From NCBI RefSeq assembly GCF_029024105.1, contig NZ_CP118963.1, positions 310,001 to 374,000 of the forward strand: a DNA stretch of 64,000 bases, given 5' to 3'. Shown here one piece after another: positions 8,322 to 17,293 of the stretch. A model generated the notes under the pieces. That model ran no database searches. It saw only the letters and a list, made by a program, of their open reading frames with translations, and was not told the origin of the DNA. Every line of letters begins with the position of its first letter. The first letter of the stretch is position 1. Position numbers and translations under genes: made by a program. This stretch comes from Acinetobacter lwoffii. Its GTDB lineage: Bacteria > Pseudomonadota > Gammaproteobacteria > Pseudomonadales > Moraxellaceae.

Positions 8322-9983
8322 TTAAGCCTGCTGAAATTTCAGCTGACGTAACTGACGGGCATGTTGCAAGGTGGTTTCACTAATCTCTACACCACCTGTC
8401 ATTCTTGCAAGCTCCTGAATTATTTCATTTTCTTCAAGATTGATAATCGTGCTGCTGGCAGGATCAGTCTGCTGTTTTTTCACCAGTAGGTGCTGATCAG
8501 ATTGTGCTGCAACCTGCGCCTGATGGGTAATACACAGAATCTGTACATGTTGGGCCAGATCGGCCAGTAAACGCCCGACAATCTCTGCGGTACCACCACT
8601 GATCCCGACATCAATTTCATCAAAGACCAGCACTTCCGCTTCGGTTTTTTCCGCATTCATGACTTGCATCACCAACGCAATACGCGAAAGCTCACCACCT
8701 GATGCAACCCGGGCCAAAGGCTGTGCCGGAATGCCTTTATTGGCAGTAAAAAGTAGCTGGATAAAGCTCAGGCCTTCGCTAGATGGATGTTCCAGAGGCT
8801 CAAACTTAAACTCAAAACGTGCTTCAGGCAGTGCCAGCTGTTTGACCTGCTCAGTGAGCTGCTTGGCCAAAGGTGCTGCGGCTTCACGGCGAATCTGATC
8901 CAGATGTTGGGCTTTATCCAGAAATTCCTGATAAGACACTGCTACCTGTTCAGCCAGTGTTTCCGGATCTTCCAGTTGATGTAACTGTTCCAGTTCACTT
9001 TGCCAGGCTTCATATTCTTCTTTCAGTAATTCTGGCTGGGTACGATATTTACGTGCCAGACGATGGAAGATTTCTAAAGTTGAATTCAGTACTTCCATGC
9101 GTTCAGGATCAAAACTCTGCCGATCCATAAACTGGCGTAAATTCGCTGCTGCATCTTCAAGTTCGCTTTGAGCATTCAGTAGGGAAGTATAAATCCCGGA
9201 AAGCTGTTCACTGCGTCCGGCATGCGACTCAACCCGACGCATAATTGATGCCAGTTCCTGAGTGATATTCTGTTCAGCTTCATCCAGCACATTCAGGCTA
9301 TAGACACAGTCCTGCATAATGGCTTCATGATGCGAGAGCCGATCAAATTCCTGTTCAATTTCAGGATAATCCGTCTGAACAATTTCTTCCAGTTCTTCGA
9401 GTTGCAGCTCAAGGGTTTCCAGACGCTGCTTGCGTGTCGCTTGTGCATCCAAAGCTGCCTGATGCTGGCGAATATTTTTTTGCCAAGTGCTATACGCATC
9501 ACGTACTGCTTGAGCCGGCGCATAAAAATGATAATAACGATCCAGCCAGTGCTTCGGATAAGGCGGTTCCAGAAGTTGCTGCTGACTATGCTGGCTATAG
9601 AGTTGTACCAGTAAACGCCCAATTTCTTTCAGTTCAGACAGGCTGCTCGGACGTCCATTGATCCAGGCCTTGCTGCGGCCGGTAGCAAAAATCACCCGGC
9701 GTAAATGAATTTCACCTGATTCGTCATCCAGCTCATGTTCTTTTAACCATGCGGCTTCAGGACTGTGTTCCTGATAGCTGAAACTGGCAGTGACATCGGC
9801 TTTTTCTGAGCCATAACGTACATAATTGGTATCGGTTCGCTCACCCAAACAGGCAGACAATGCATCCAGTAAGAGGGATTTACCTGCACCGGTTTCACCG
9901 GTTAAAACGTTAAAACCTTTATCAATATCAATAGCAAGATGTTCAGCTAAAGCAAAATTGATCAGAGTTAAATGTGTCAGCAT
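8322..9983 (-). CDS. recN: DNA repair protein RecN
   Basis: SMC-like ATPase acting early in double-strand break repair by tethering DNA ends. The 553 residues have the normal RecN architecture. The N-terminal ATP-binding half has Walker A (LTGETGAGKSLLLDAL, about residues 29-44). A long coiled coil covers about 155-390. The C-terminal half carries the signature RVASGGELSRIALVMQ, Walker B VLVFDEIDVGISG and the switch ILCITHQAQVAAQSDQ. In E. coli recN is LexA-controlled; Acinetobacter lacks a classical LexA, and I see no LexA box upstream. Monocistronic. Confidence 0.96.
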   Translation of the reverse strand: MLTHLTLINFALAEHLAIDIDKGFNVLTGETGAGKSLLLDALSACLGERTDTNYVRYGSEKADVTASFSYQEHSPEAAWLKEHELDDESGEIHLRRVIFATGRSKAWINGRPSSLSELKEIGRLLVQLYSQHSQQQLLEPPYPKHWLDRYYHFYAPAQAVRDAYSTWQKNIRQHQAALDAQATRKQRLETLELQLEELEEIVQTDYPEIEQEFDRLSHHEAIMQDCVYSLNVLDEAEQNITQELASIMRRVESHAGRSEQLSGIYTSLLNAQSELEDAAANLRQFMDRQSFDPERMEVLNSTLEIFHRLARKYRTQPELLKEEYEAWQSELEQLHQLEDPETLAEQVAVSYQEFLDKAQHLDQIRREAAAPLAKQLTEQVKQLALPEARFEFKFEPLEHPSSEGLSFIQLLFTANKGIPAQPLARVASGGELSRIALVMQVMNAEKTEAEVLVFDEIDVGISGGTAEIVGRLLADLAQHVQILCITHQAQVAAQSDQHLLVKKQQTDPASSTIINLEENEIIQELARMTGGVEISETTLQHARQLRQLKFQQA

Positions 9984-10425
9984 AAACGCATCCGGGCTGC
10001 GAAAAGTTTGATTGAAATAGCCTGATGTCGGATTGGGGTCGCAACATGGCTGTGATTATTATAAATCAGGACGAATCAATTTCATTCTATCTTAAATTTT
10101 AGCGATTTATATATGCTTATTTCACTGTATTTTCGCAAGAAGCTGACTCAGAAGTCCGTTAATGCACTGCTGATTTTCATATTTTTGACATCCCCAATCT
10201 TTAAATTAAAGACTCAATTGAGCCTGTTTTTAAAAGAGCGCGTGCAGATCGAAACTTAAGTTTATCTATCAGCAAAATACAGGCCAAAACATGCTGTAAA
10301 TAGAAGGGGTTCAGGTGATACAGAATATTTGATCGACGCCGACAAACTTCGATTGATTAGTTGAGGGTGCACATTTAAACTACAGCAATCAAAATATTAC
10401 AAAATGCTTTATCTGGAGAAATCGC
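9984..10425. other. Intergenic region between divergent recN and ppnP
   Basis: Promoter region without a supportable ORF. On the minus strand a TATAAT lies at 10058-10063, about 75 bases before recN, without a good -35. On the plus strand a TTGACA occurs at about 10185. A 12-base palindrome AAACTTAAGTTT lies near 10252. No RNA gene was recognised. Confidence 0.5.
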
Positions 10426-10749
10426 ATGTCAGCTCAGTTTGATCATGTATCTGTACTTAAAAAATCTAATGTATATTTCGGCGGGTTGTGTATTAGCCAC
10501 ATTGTACAATTTGAAGACGGGACCAAAAAAACTTTGGGTGTCATTCTGCCATCAGAAAATGCCTTGACCTTTGAAACACATGTTCCTGAGCGTATGGAAA
10601 TTGTTTCAGGTGAATGCCGTGTTCAGATTGGCGATAGCGAAGAAAGTGAGCTGTTCCGTGCGGGGCAGTCTTTCTATGTGCCGGGCAATAGCCGTTTTAA
10701 AATCGAAACCGATGATGTGCTGGACTATGTCTGCCATTTTGAAGGTTAA
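10426..10749 (+). CDS. ppnP: Pyrimidine/purine nucleoside phosphorylase PpnP (YaiE/DUF1255)
   Basis: Small cupin enzyme that phosphorolyses several purine and pyrimidine nucleosides to base plus ribose 1-phosphate. The 107 residues are slightly longer than E. coli PpnP (94). Family sequence is plain: VYFGGLCISHIVQFEDGTKKTLGVILP, THVPERMEIVSGECRV and the C-terminal GQSFYVPGNSRFKIETDDVLDYVCHF. A GGAGA box precedes the ATG. It is a single-gene unit ending in a hairpin terminator. Confidence 0.93.
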   Translation: MSAQFDHVSVLKKSNVYFGGLCISHIVQFEDGTKKTLGVILPSENALTFETHVPERMEIVSGECRVQIGDSEESELFRAGQSFYVPGNSRFKIETDDVLDYVCHFEG

Positions 10750-10820
10750 GTCCAGATTCAAGATCAGTGTAAACCGGGCAAGAAATTTCAGTGCGAATCG
10801 GTTAAACTAATCAGCTATAG

Positions 10821-10857
10821 AAATCCTGTGAAGTCAGCTTTACGGGATTTTTCTTTT
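10821..10857 (+). terminator. Terminator after ppnP
   Basis: AAATCCTGT (10821-10829) pairs with ACGGGATTT (10842-10850), nine pairs with one G-U, followed by TTCTTTT. It lies 71 bp after the ppnP stop and before rlmB. Confidence 0.75.
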
Positions 10858-10883
10858 GTATATAACTAATCTAGAGGTCGTTC

Positions 10884-11633
10884 ATGGCAAAACCTGAATA
10901 TTTTTATGGCGTACATTCAGTGGAGTCATTGTTAGAGCTTGAGCCTGAACGTGTCTTGACATTATTCACTCTCAAAGGACGCGATGATCAGCGTTTAAAG
11001 CGTGTACTGGAACTGGCTGAACCGTTTGGGATCAGTGTGCAGCAAGCCAGCCGTGACAAACTGGAGAAACTGGCCGGGCAACCGTTTCATCAGGGGGTCG
11101 TAGCCGCAGTTCGTGCTCATCCAACCCTGAATGAAAAAGATCTTGAATCCTTGTTGAGTGCGAATCCTCAAGCGTTGTTATTGGCCCTCGATCATATTAC
11201 CGATCCGCATAATCTCGGTGCCTGTATCCGTACAGCCGCTGCAATGGGCGTTGAGGCAGTGATTGCGCCACGTGATCGTTCTGCAACGTTAACCCCGACT
11301 GCACGTAAAGTGGCTGCAGGTGGTGCGGACAAAGTCAAATTCATTCAGGTCACCAATCTGGCGCGTACTTTGGGTCAAATCAAAGAAGATTTTAATGTTC
11401 GTGTTGTCGGAACTATGCTGGATGAAAAAGCGCTGCCGATTCAAAATTTTGATTTTACCGGTACTGGCGTCTGTATCGTGATGGGTGCGGAAGATACTGG
11501 CCTACGTCCAATTACGCAAAGCCAATGTGATCAGACCGTGTATATTCCGATGGCAGGTAATCTGCAAAGTCTGAATGTCAGTGTGGCTACAGGCATGGCG
11601 CTGTATGAAGCCTGCCGTCAACGTAACCTTTAA
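10884..11633 (+). CDS. rlmB: 23S rRNA (guanosine-2'-O)-methyltransferase RlmB
   Basis: SPOUT (trefoil-knot) methyltransferase that 2'-O-methylates G2251 of 23S rRNA in the peptidyl-transferase P-loop. The 249 residues have an N-terminal substrate-binding domain (YFYGVHSVESLLELEPERV) and a C-terminal SpoU domain. The three knot motifs are ALDHITDPHNLGACIRTAAA, CIVMGAEDTGLRPITQSQCD and VYIPMAGNLQSLNVSVATGM. The catalytic Arg sits in motif 1 and the Asn/Ser in motif 3. The stop codon is followed within a few bases by the start of the DMT transporter, so the two are likely co-transcribed. Confidence 0.96.
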   Translation: MAKPEYFYGVHSVESLLELEPERVLTLFTLKGRDDQRLKRVLELAEPFGISVQQASRDKLEKLAGQPFHQGVVAAVRAHPTLNEKDLESLLSANPQALLLALDHITDPHNLGACIRTAAAMGVEAVIAPRDRSATLTPTARKVAAGGADKVKFIQVTNLARTLGQIKEDFNVRVVGTMLDEKALPIQNFDFTGTGVCIVMGAEDTGLRPITQSQCDQTVYIPMAGNLQSLNVSVATGMALYEACRQRNL

Positions 11634-11636
11634 TTG

Positions 11637-12563
11637 ATGATGGCATTGTCAGACCGTACCCAAGGCTATGTTTTTTTAGTTGTTACCATGTGCATCTGGG
11701 GCGGTTTTACTTTAACAGCCCGCCTGAATGCGCTGTGGCAGATCAGTGCTTGGGATATTGTGGCCTTGCGTTTTTCTTTGGCCTTCCTGATTCTGATGCC
11801 GATCTTGCTTTATCGTAAAGAGGCCGCTTTTTTACTGAAAAAAGAGCCTTTTATTTTAGCTATGATTGGCGGGGTGATTTATTGCCTGTTTGCCTATAGT
11901 GCTTTTCACTACGCACCTACCGCCCATGCTGCAATTTTCTTGAATGGCTGTATTCCGATCTGTACCGCGATCATGGCTTTTTTTCTGATGGGGCAGGCTT
12001 TTGATAAACATACCTGGGCCAGCCTGATCATTATGATCGTCGTACTATGTCTCATGAGTATGCTGATGTATCGGGAAACTGGTGTAGCCTTTGGGGCAGG
12101 GGACGGGCTGTTTTTTATCAGTGCCATACTTTGGGCGATTTTTACTGTTTTATTGCGTAAATATCAGCTAACTGCATGGCAGGCAATGTGTGGTGTCGCG
12201 ATCTGGTCGGCAGTGATATATGTGCCGATTTATCTGCTATTTTTACCGAAAAATTTGAGTGTGCCTGAACCCAAGCATTTACTGTTTCAGACCATTTTTC
12301 ACGGCATATTTGTGGTGATTATTGCTACTTTAAGCTATGTAGAAGCCATCAAGCGTCTTGGTGCATTTAAGGCAGGCAGTATTACCAATCTTGCACCTTT
12401 TATTGCGGCAATTCTGGCTGTACCTTTATTAAATGAAACTTTAAGTCTGGCCATGGTGTGTGGCCTGATGGGTATGGCCGTCGGGGCCTTACAGCCGTGG
12501 CGCTGGTTACAGCATCAGGACAGTCTGAGCCGAAAATTAGCAGAACAAAAAAAGCAGTCTTAA
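11637..12563 (+). CDS. DMT-superfamily (EamA) transporter
   Basis: About 308-residue inner-membrane protein with ten predicted hydrophobic segments in two EamA repeats (first roughly 12-145, second roughly 155-290), as in drug/metabolite transporters of the RhaT/YdcZ/EamA type. Repeat hallmarks include FLVVTMCIWGGFTLTARLNA at the start and GSITNLAPFIAAILAVPLLNE at the end of repeat two. The substrate is unknown. Adjacent ATGs at 11637 and 11640 are both possible starts, 3 and 6 bases after the rlmB stop. The stop codon lies in the loop of the following terminator. Confidence 0.88.
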   Translation: MMALSDRTQGYVFLVVTMCIWGGFTLTARLNALWQISAWDIVALRFSLAFLILMPILLYRKEAAFLLKKEPFILAMIGGVIYCLFAYSAFHYAPTAHAAIFLNGCIPICTAIMAFFLMGQAFDKHTWASLIIMIVVLCLMSMLMYRETGVAFGAGDGLFFISAILWAIFTVLLRKYQLTAWQAMCGVAIWSAVIYVPIYLLFLPKNLSVPEPKHLLFQTIFHGIFVVIIATLSYVEAIKRLGAFKAGSITNLAPFIAAILAVPLLNETLSLAMVCGLMGMAVGALQPWRWLQHQDSLSRKLAEQKKQS

Positions 12564-12579
12564 TCAGACTGCTTTTTTT
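12547..12579. terminator. Bidirectional terminator overlapping the 3' end of the DMT transporter gene
   Basis: AAGCAGTCT - TAATC - AGACTGCTT with A-run before and T-run after. The last codons of the transporter gene form the left arm and its TAA is in the loop. It also lies at the 3' side of the converging coaE gene. Confidence 0.85.
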
Positions 12580-12584
12580 ATGCT

Positions 12585-13184
12585 TCAGCTGGCTGCCATG
12601 TTTAAATATTTTTGATGTAATGGTCTGAGATGAGCATAGAGATGATCCAGATGACCATCATTTAGGACAATATCATCGGCCATGGTCTGCTTTTGTTCGC
12701 GGGACATTTGGGCGGCAATGATATTGCGAATTTGTTCGATATTCTGGCCATCACGTTGTGAGGCCCGCTCAATTTGCAGTTCGATGGTGGCATCAATCAG
12801 TAAGGTATGCTGAGTGAGTTCGTGCTGATTGGTTTCAAATAAAAGTGGTGAAACCAGAATGGCATAGGGACTTTGCGCAGCATGTAGTTGCTGGATAATG
12901 GAAGTGCGAATTGCCGGATGGGTAATACTTTCCAGGGTCTTGCGTGCTTCAGGAGACTGGAAGATATATTCACGCAAGGCACGACGATTCAGTGAGCCAT
13001 CGGCAAGCAGTACCCAATCGCCAAAAGCCTGCTGGATCTGGGTAAGTGCAGGCTGCCCAATTTCGACCACTTCACGCGCTACCACATCGGCATCGACTAC
13101 CGTGATCCCTTGTGCTTCAAACCACTGACTGGCAGCAGACTTGCCACTGCCAATCCCGCCGGTTAATCCGAGTATAAATTTCAC
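12585..13184 (-). CDS. coaE: Dephospho-CoA kinase
   Basis: Last step of coenzyme A synthesis: ATP-dependent phosphorylation of the 3'-OH of dephospho-CoA. The 199 residues are the usual length. P-loop ILGLTGGIGSGKSAAS is at residues 4-19, with VVDADVVAREVV as the substrate-side acid motif. The lid region ERASQRDGQNIEQIRNIIAAQM is near residues 144-165. The start is a GTG at 13184, one base after the pilD stop codon, so coaE is coupled to the pilus genes. pilBCD-coaE is a familiar arrangement in Pseudomonas and Acinetobacter. Confidence 0.95.
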   Translation of the reverse strand: MKFILGLTGGIGSGKSAASQWFEAQGITVVDADVVAREVVEIGQPALTQIQQAFGDWVLLADGSLNRRALREYIFQSPEARKTLESITHPAIRTSIIQQLHAAQSPYAILVSPLLFETNQHELTQHTLLIDATIELQIERASQRDGQNIEQIRNIIAAQMSREQKQTMADDIVLNDGHLDHLYAHLRPLHQKYLNMAAS

Positions 13185-13185
13185 T

Positions 13186-14046
13186 TTATTGACCTAAATA
13201 CACTTTCATAATCTGCTCGCCCCACAAAAAAGCAATCCAGCCGGCAATCGCGATATAGGGACCAAAGGCAAAAGGCTGATTTTCCTTGCGGACTTTCAGT
13301 AGGATAATCCCGATAATCGCACCAACCAGAGAAGACAGCAGCACAATTAAAGGCAGTAATAAAGGCCCCATCCAGGCACCCAGGGCGGCAAGCAATTTAA
13401 AATCGCCATAGCCCATACCTTCCTTGCCGGTAACGATTTTAAATGCATAATACACCACCCACAGACACAGGAAACCAATAATATAGCCCCAGATGGCAGC
13501 ACCGGGTAAGGTATAAAGTGCATAACTATTTACCCCCAAACCTAGCGCGGCCAAGGGTAAAGTATAACGGTCAGGCAATAACTGGGTGTCAAAATCAATA
13601 AAAGTGAGTGCGATCAGCACATAAGTCAGGATCAGGCCAAACAGCATTTGTAGGGTAGGGCCAAATACTGCTACGACAAGGAGTGCACAAACTGCCGTCA
13701 GAATTTCAACCAAAGGATAACGGATGCTGATCGGATTCTGGCAGTTGCTACATTTTCCGCGCAGGACCAGCCAGCTAATGACGGGAATATTCTGGTACCA
13801 GCGGATTGGCTGATGACACTTGGGGCAAGCTGAAGCGGGTTTGCTTAAACTTAACTTAGTTTCATCAATCACCGGCTGTTCCGGATGCAGGAACATCTGG
13901 CAATCAGTACGCCATTCCTGTTCCATCATCTTGGGAGTGCGGTAAATCACGACATTCAGAAAGCTGCCGATACATAAACTAAAAAGCCCAACTGCGATAT
14001 ACAACGCCGTTGGGTTTTGAATAAAATATTGAAGAAAATCGTGCAT
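13186..14046 (-). CDS. pilD: Prepilin peptidase / N-methyltransferase PilD
   Basis: Bifunctional inner-membrane aspartyl protease that cleaves the leader of type IV prepilins (and type II secretion pseudopilins) and N-methylates the new N-terminus. The 286 residues have the two CxxC pairs of the cytoplasmic domain (CPKCHQPIRW and CSNCQNPI, about residues 74-102). They also have the catalytic aspartates in FIDFDTQLLPDRYT and the GYGDFKLLAALGAWMG motif, within about seven hydrophobic segments. It overlaps pilC by one base and abuts coaE. Confidence 0.95.
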   Translation of the reverse strand: MHDFLQYFIQNPTALYIAVGLFSLCIGSFLNVVIYRTPKMMEQEWRTDCQMFLHPEQPVIDETKLSLSKPASACPKCHQPIRWYQNIPVISWLVLRGKCSNCQNPISIRYPLVEILTAVCALLVVAVFGPTLQMLFGLILTYVLIALTFIDFDTQLLPDRYTLPLAALGLGVNSYALYTLPGAAIWGYIIGFLCLWVVYYAFKIVTGKEGMGYGDFKLLAALGAWMGPLLLPLIVLLSSLVGAIIGIILLKVRKENQPFAFGPYIAIAGWIAFLWGEQIMKVYLGQ

Positions 14047-15275
14047 TAAACCACAGAACCCATTTGGAAAATTGGAAGGTACATGGCAATCACCAGACCA
14101 CCGACAAGCACACCGAGAACAGCCATAATGAGCGGTTCCATCATCGAGGTTAAGCCGTCAACTGCATTGTCGACTTCATTTTCATAATGTGTGGCTACTT
14201 TGTCTAGCATGGCATCTAGTGCACCAGATTCTTCACCAATCGCGACCATTTGTACTGCCATGGATGGGAATTTGTTGGTCACGCGCATGGCAAACTGTAG
14301 TTGTTGACCTGTGGCGACATCTTCACGGATTTTCATCACGGCATCTTCATACACGACGTTATTGGTAGCGCCGGCAGTGGATTCCAGTGCATCAATCAAG
14401 GGAACACCAGCTGCGAAAGTCGTGGCCAAAGTGCGGCTATAACGTGCAATAATCGCTTTATACACCAGGTCACCAAAAATCGGGGCTTTGAGTGCGGCCT
14501 TATCCAGAAAATCGCGGAATTTCTTGCTGCGTTTTTTCGCTTCAAGAAAAGCGGTAATCACGGCCCCAATGGCGATAATCAGCAGGAACCAATACTTTTG
14601 CATCCATTCCGACATATTGACCACCATTTTGGTAAAAGCCGGTAAGTCCGCACCAAATGAAGAGAATAAATCCTGGAAAACCGGGACCACTTTGACCATC
14701 AGAATGATGGTAACAATTAGGGCGACTACAACCACCGCAGCAGGATATTTCATGGCTTTTTTGATTTTTTGCTTGAGTAGTTCGCTTTTTTCTTTGTAAA
14801 TCGCAACGCGATCTAGCATGGTTTCTAAAGCACCAGATTGTTCACCAGATTCGACCAGTGAACAGAATAGGTTGTCGAAATATTGTGGATATTTGCGCAG
14901 TGCTCCGGCAAAAGTATTACCGCCTTCAACCTCACCTTTAATTCCTAGTACAACTTCACGCATCGCCGGATTTTCCAGACCTTCTGCGACAATTTCAAAG
15001 CCTTGTACCAGTGGTACCCCGGCTTTCATCATGGTCGCCAACTGTCGGGTAAAAATTGTAATATCCAGTGTTGAGACTTTTTTCTTCATCAAGCCTTCAA
15101 GGATATTTTTTTTCTTTTCCCGAATGGTCTTGATGCTGATGCCTTGTTTCCGAAGGGTGACCTTGGCCAGAGCCATATTTTTTGCTGGCAATTCCCCCTT
15201 GATCTTTGCCCCTTTACGATCAATTCCTTCATAGCTGAAGATCGGCATCATCTGGCCTTTCTTTACTGCTGCCAT
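14046..15275 (-). CDS. pilC: Type IV pilus inner-membrane platform protein PilC
   Basis: Platform protein that couples the PilB/PilT motors to pilin insertion. The 409 residues have two T2SSF domains, each ending in a membrane-spanning helix: about 75-200 (ITIFTRQLATMMKAGVPLVQ...EQSGALETMLDRVA) and about 280-400 (RYSRTLATTFAAGVPLIDAL...EESGALDAMLDKVA). The internal duplication is obvious from these paired sequences. A final hydrophobic segment (MMEPLIMAVLGVLVGGLVIA) lies near the C-terminus. It sits 31 bp after pilB. Confidence 0.95.
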   Translation of the reverse strand: MAAVKKGQMMPIFSYEGIDRKGAKIKGELPAKNMALAKVTLRKQGISIKTIREKKKNILEGLMKKKVSTLDITIFTRQLATMMKAGVPLVQGFEIVAEGLENPAMREVVLGIKGEVEGGNTFAGALRKYPQYFDNLFCSLVESGEQSGALETMLDRVAIYKEKSELLKQKIKKAMKYPAAVVVVALIVTIILMVKVVPVFQDLFSSFGADLPAFTKMVVNMSEWMQKYWFLLIIAIGAVITAFLEAKKRSKKFRDFLDKAALKAPIFGDLVYKAIIARYSRTLATTFAAGVPLIDALESTAGATNNVVYEDAVMKIREDVATGQQLQFAMRVTNKFPSMAVQMVAIGEESGALDAMLDKVATHYENEVDNAVDGLTSMMEPLIMAVLGVLVGGLVIAMYLPIFQMGSVV

Positions 15276-15306
15276 ACCTTTATCCTTATTTTAGATCAGC
15301 GCCCGA

Positions 15307-17016
15307 TCATTCGCTGGTGACACGATTGACTTCCTGTAAAGAAGTCACCCCCTGCATCACCTTGATTAAACCTGACCGGCGTAAATTGTTAAAACCTGCA
15401 CGTGCGGAAGCATCTGCAATTTCAAGTGCATTGCCGTCCTCCATAATAATTCTGGAAATTTCGGGTGTTACTTTCATAACTTCATAAATACCTACACGAC
15501 CCTTATAGCCTTCACGACATTCATTGCAGCCCACCGGTTCATAAATTTGGAACTCAGGTTGCTGCAAGTCGGTTTCGGTAAAGCCCATCTCCAGTAAGCT
15601 TTGTTGCGGAATATCTGCAGGTTTCTTGCATTGTGAACACAAACGACGCGCCAACCGTTGTGCAATGACCAGGTTTACTGAAGTGGCAATATTGAAAGAG
15701 GGCACCCCCATGTTTCGTAAACGGGTCAAGGTCTCAGGCGCACTATTGGTATGCAAGGTCGACATCACCATATGACCGGTCTGCGCCGCTTTAATCGCAA
15801 TCTCGGCAGTTTCCAGATCCCGGATCTCACCGACCATTACGATGTCCGGGTCTTGACGTAAGAAGGACTTCAGTGCGGCAGAGAAGGTAAGACCAACTTT
15901 ATTGTTGACGTTGACTTGATTAATGCCTTGTAAGTTAATCTCGACCGGATCTTCCGCTGTCGAAATATTGGTATCTTCACGATTGAGGATATTCAGACCG
16001 GTATACAGTGAAACGGTTTTACCGGAACCTGTTGGACCAGTGATCAGGAGCATGCCTTGCGGTTTGTCCAGCGCTTGCATAAAAAGGTCTTTTTGTTCCG
16101 GTTCATAACCTAGTGCATCAATTCCCAACATCGCGCTGGAGGGATCCAGAATTCGCAGTACCAGCTTCTCACCAAACAGGGTAGGGAGAGAGTTGACACG
16201 GAAATCAATGGCTTTATTTTTAGAAAGTTTTAATTTAATACGACCATCTTGCGGTACCCGTTTTTCAGAAATGTCCATTTGCGACATGACTTTAAGACGC
16301 GAAGACAAGCGATTTGCCAGCTGTAGTGGTGGTGTTGCAATCTGGCGTAATACCCCATCTACCCGGTAACGTACCCGATAGATTTTTTCATAAGGTTCAA
16401 AATGTAAGTCTGAAGCCCCCATACGGATCGCATCAATTAGTAATTTATTAATATATTTGACAATCGGTGCTTCTTCACCCTTGTTACTGTCATCCTCTTC
16501 TTTATTCGGATCAGCAGATTCGACATCAACATCCAGATCAAAGTCTTCATCGAATTCAAAGGTACTTTCTTCGGTAAAATTCTGCTCGATCAGTTTTTCA
16601 AGTTTATTGTGTTCAACAATAATGGTTTCAATATTGAGTTTGGTGGAAAAGCGGACTGCATCAATCGCTTCGATATTGGTCGGGTTACTGGTCGCAACAT
16701 ATAAAATACTGGAATTTCTAAAAATCGGCAGAATGCGATGCTTGGTAATCAGCTTTTCATCAATCGCATCCCGAAGAATTTGAGCAGGATCATAGGCACT
16801 GATATCAAACAGCGGTTCGCCAAATTCGACTGAAATCGTTTCAGCAATGACGGTTGGAAAAAGTTGCTGCTGGTTAATTAACTCAGCCACAATATCGATT
16901 TTTTCTTGTTTGGCATGCGCTAATGCACTGCGCATATCTTCAGCCGAGATGACGCCTTCCTCGACCAAACGACGAATAAATCCGGTAAATCTTGGCGACC
17001 CCTGTAATGCTGTCAT
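15307..17016 (-). CDS. pilB: Type IV pilus extension ATPase PilB
   Basis: Hexameric cytoplasmic ATPase that powers pilus assembly. The 569 residues have an N-terminal MshEN/GspE-N domain (about 1-150). An acidic linker (DEDFDLDVDVESADPNKEED region) leads to the T2SSE ATPase domain. That domain shows Walker A GPTGSGKTVSLYTGL, the Asp box STAEDPVEINLQG, Walker B MVGEIRDLETAEIA and the His box TGHMVMSTLHTNSA. The tetracysteine zinc site CSQCKKP...CNECREG is at about 455-505. It is first in the pilB-pilC-pilD-coaE operon. The retraction ATPases pilT/pilU are not in the window. Confidence 0.96.
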   Translation of the reverse strand: MTALQGSPRFTGFIRRLVEEGVISAEDMRSALAHAKQEKIDIVAELINQQQLFPTVIAETISVEFGEPLFDISAYDPAQILRDAIDEKLITKHRILPIFRNSSILYVATSNPTNIEAIDAVRFSTKLNIETIIVEHNKLEKLIEQNFTEESTFEFDEDFDLDVDVESADPNKEEDDSNKGEEAPIVKYINKLLIDAIRMGASDLHFEPYEKIYRVRYRVDGVLRQIATPPLQLANRLSSRLKVMSQMDISEKRVPQDGRIKLKLSKNKAIDFRVNSLPTLFGEKLVLRILDPSSAMLGIDALGYEPEQKDLFMQALDKPQGMLLITGPTGSGKTVSLYTGLNILNREDTNISTAEDPVEINLQGINQVNVNNKVGLTFSAALKSFLRQDPDIVMVGEIRDLETAEIAIKAAQTGHMVMSTLHTNSAPETLTRLRNMGVPSFNIATSVNLVIAQRLARRLCSQCKKPADIPQQSLLEMGFTETDLQQPEFQIYEPVGCNECREGYKGRVGIYEVMKVTPEISRIIMEDGNALEIADASARAGFNNLRRSGLIKVMQGVTSLQEVNRVTSE

Positions 17017-17293
17017 GCTATAAATGCCTACTCATCAAATTCTTTTAATTGCTATACTAAAATTATACGTTTGTTACGTAAAAATACCATAGCCAAGAGT
17101 GCTGCTAGCTTCCTCATCTCCAGTAAAAGCATGAACTGGTTGGAAGAAGTCCCCATTTTTTTAAGTGATAACAAAAAATAACCATTTTGGATAGTCTAAA
17201 CTGAGAAGGAGTGATAAGAAAACTATTCTTTTAATTTTCCAATTCCGTGTAGAATGTGCCCAATTCAAAATATGTAAATGAAATAGGTTAATT

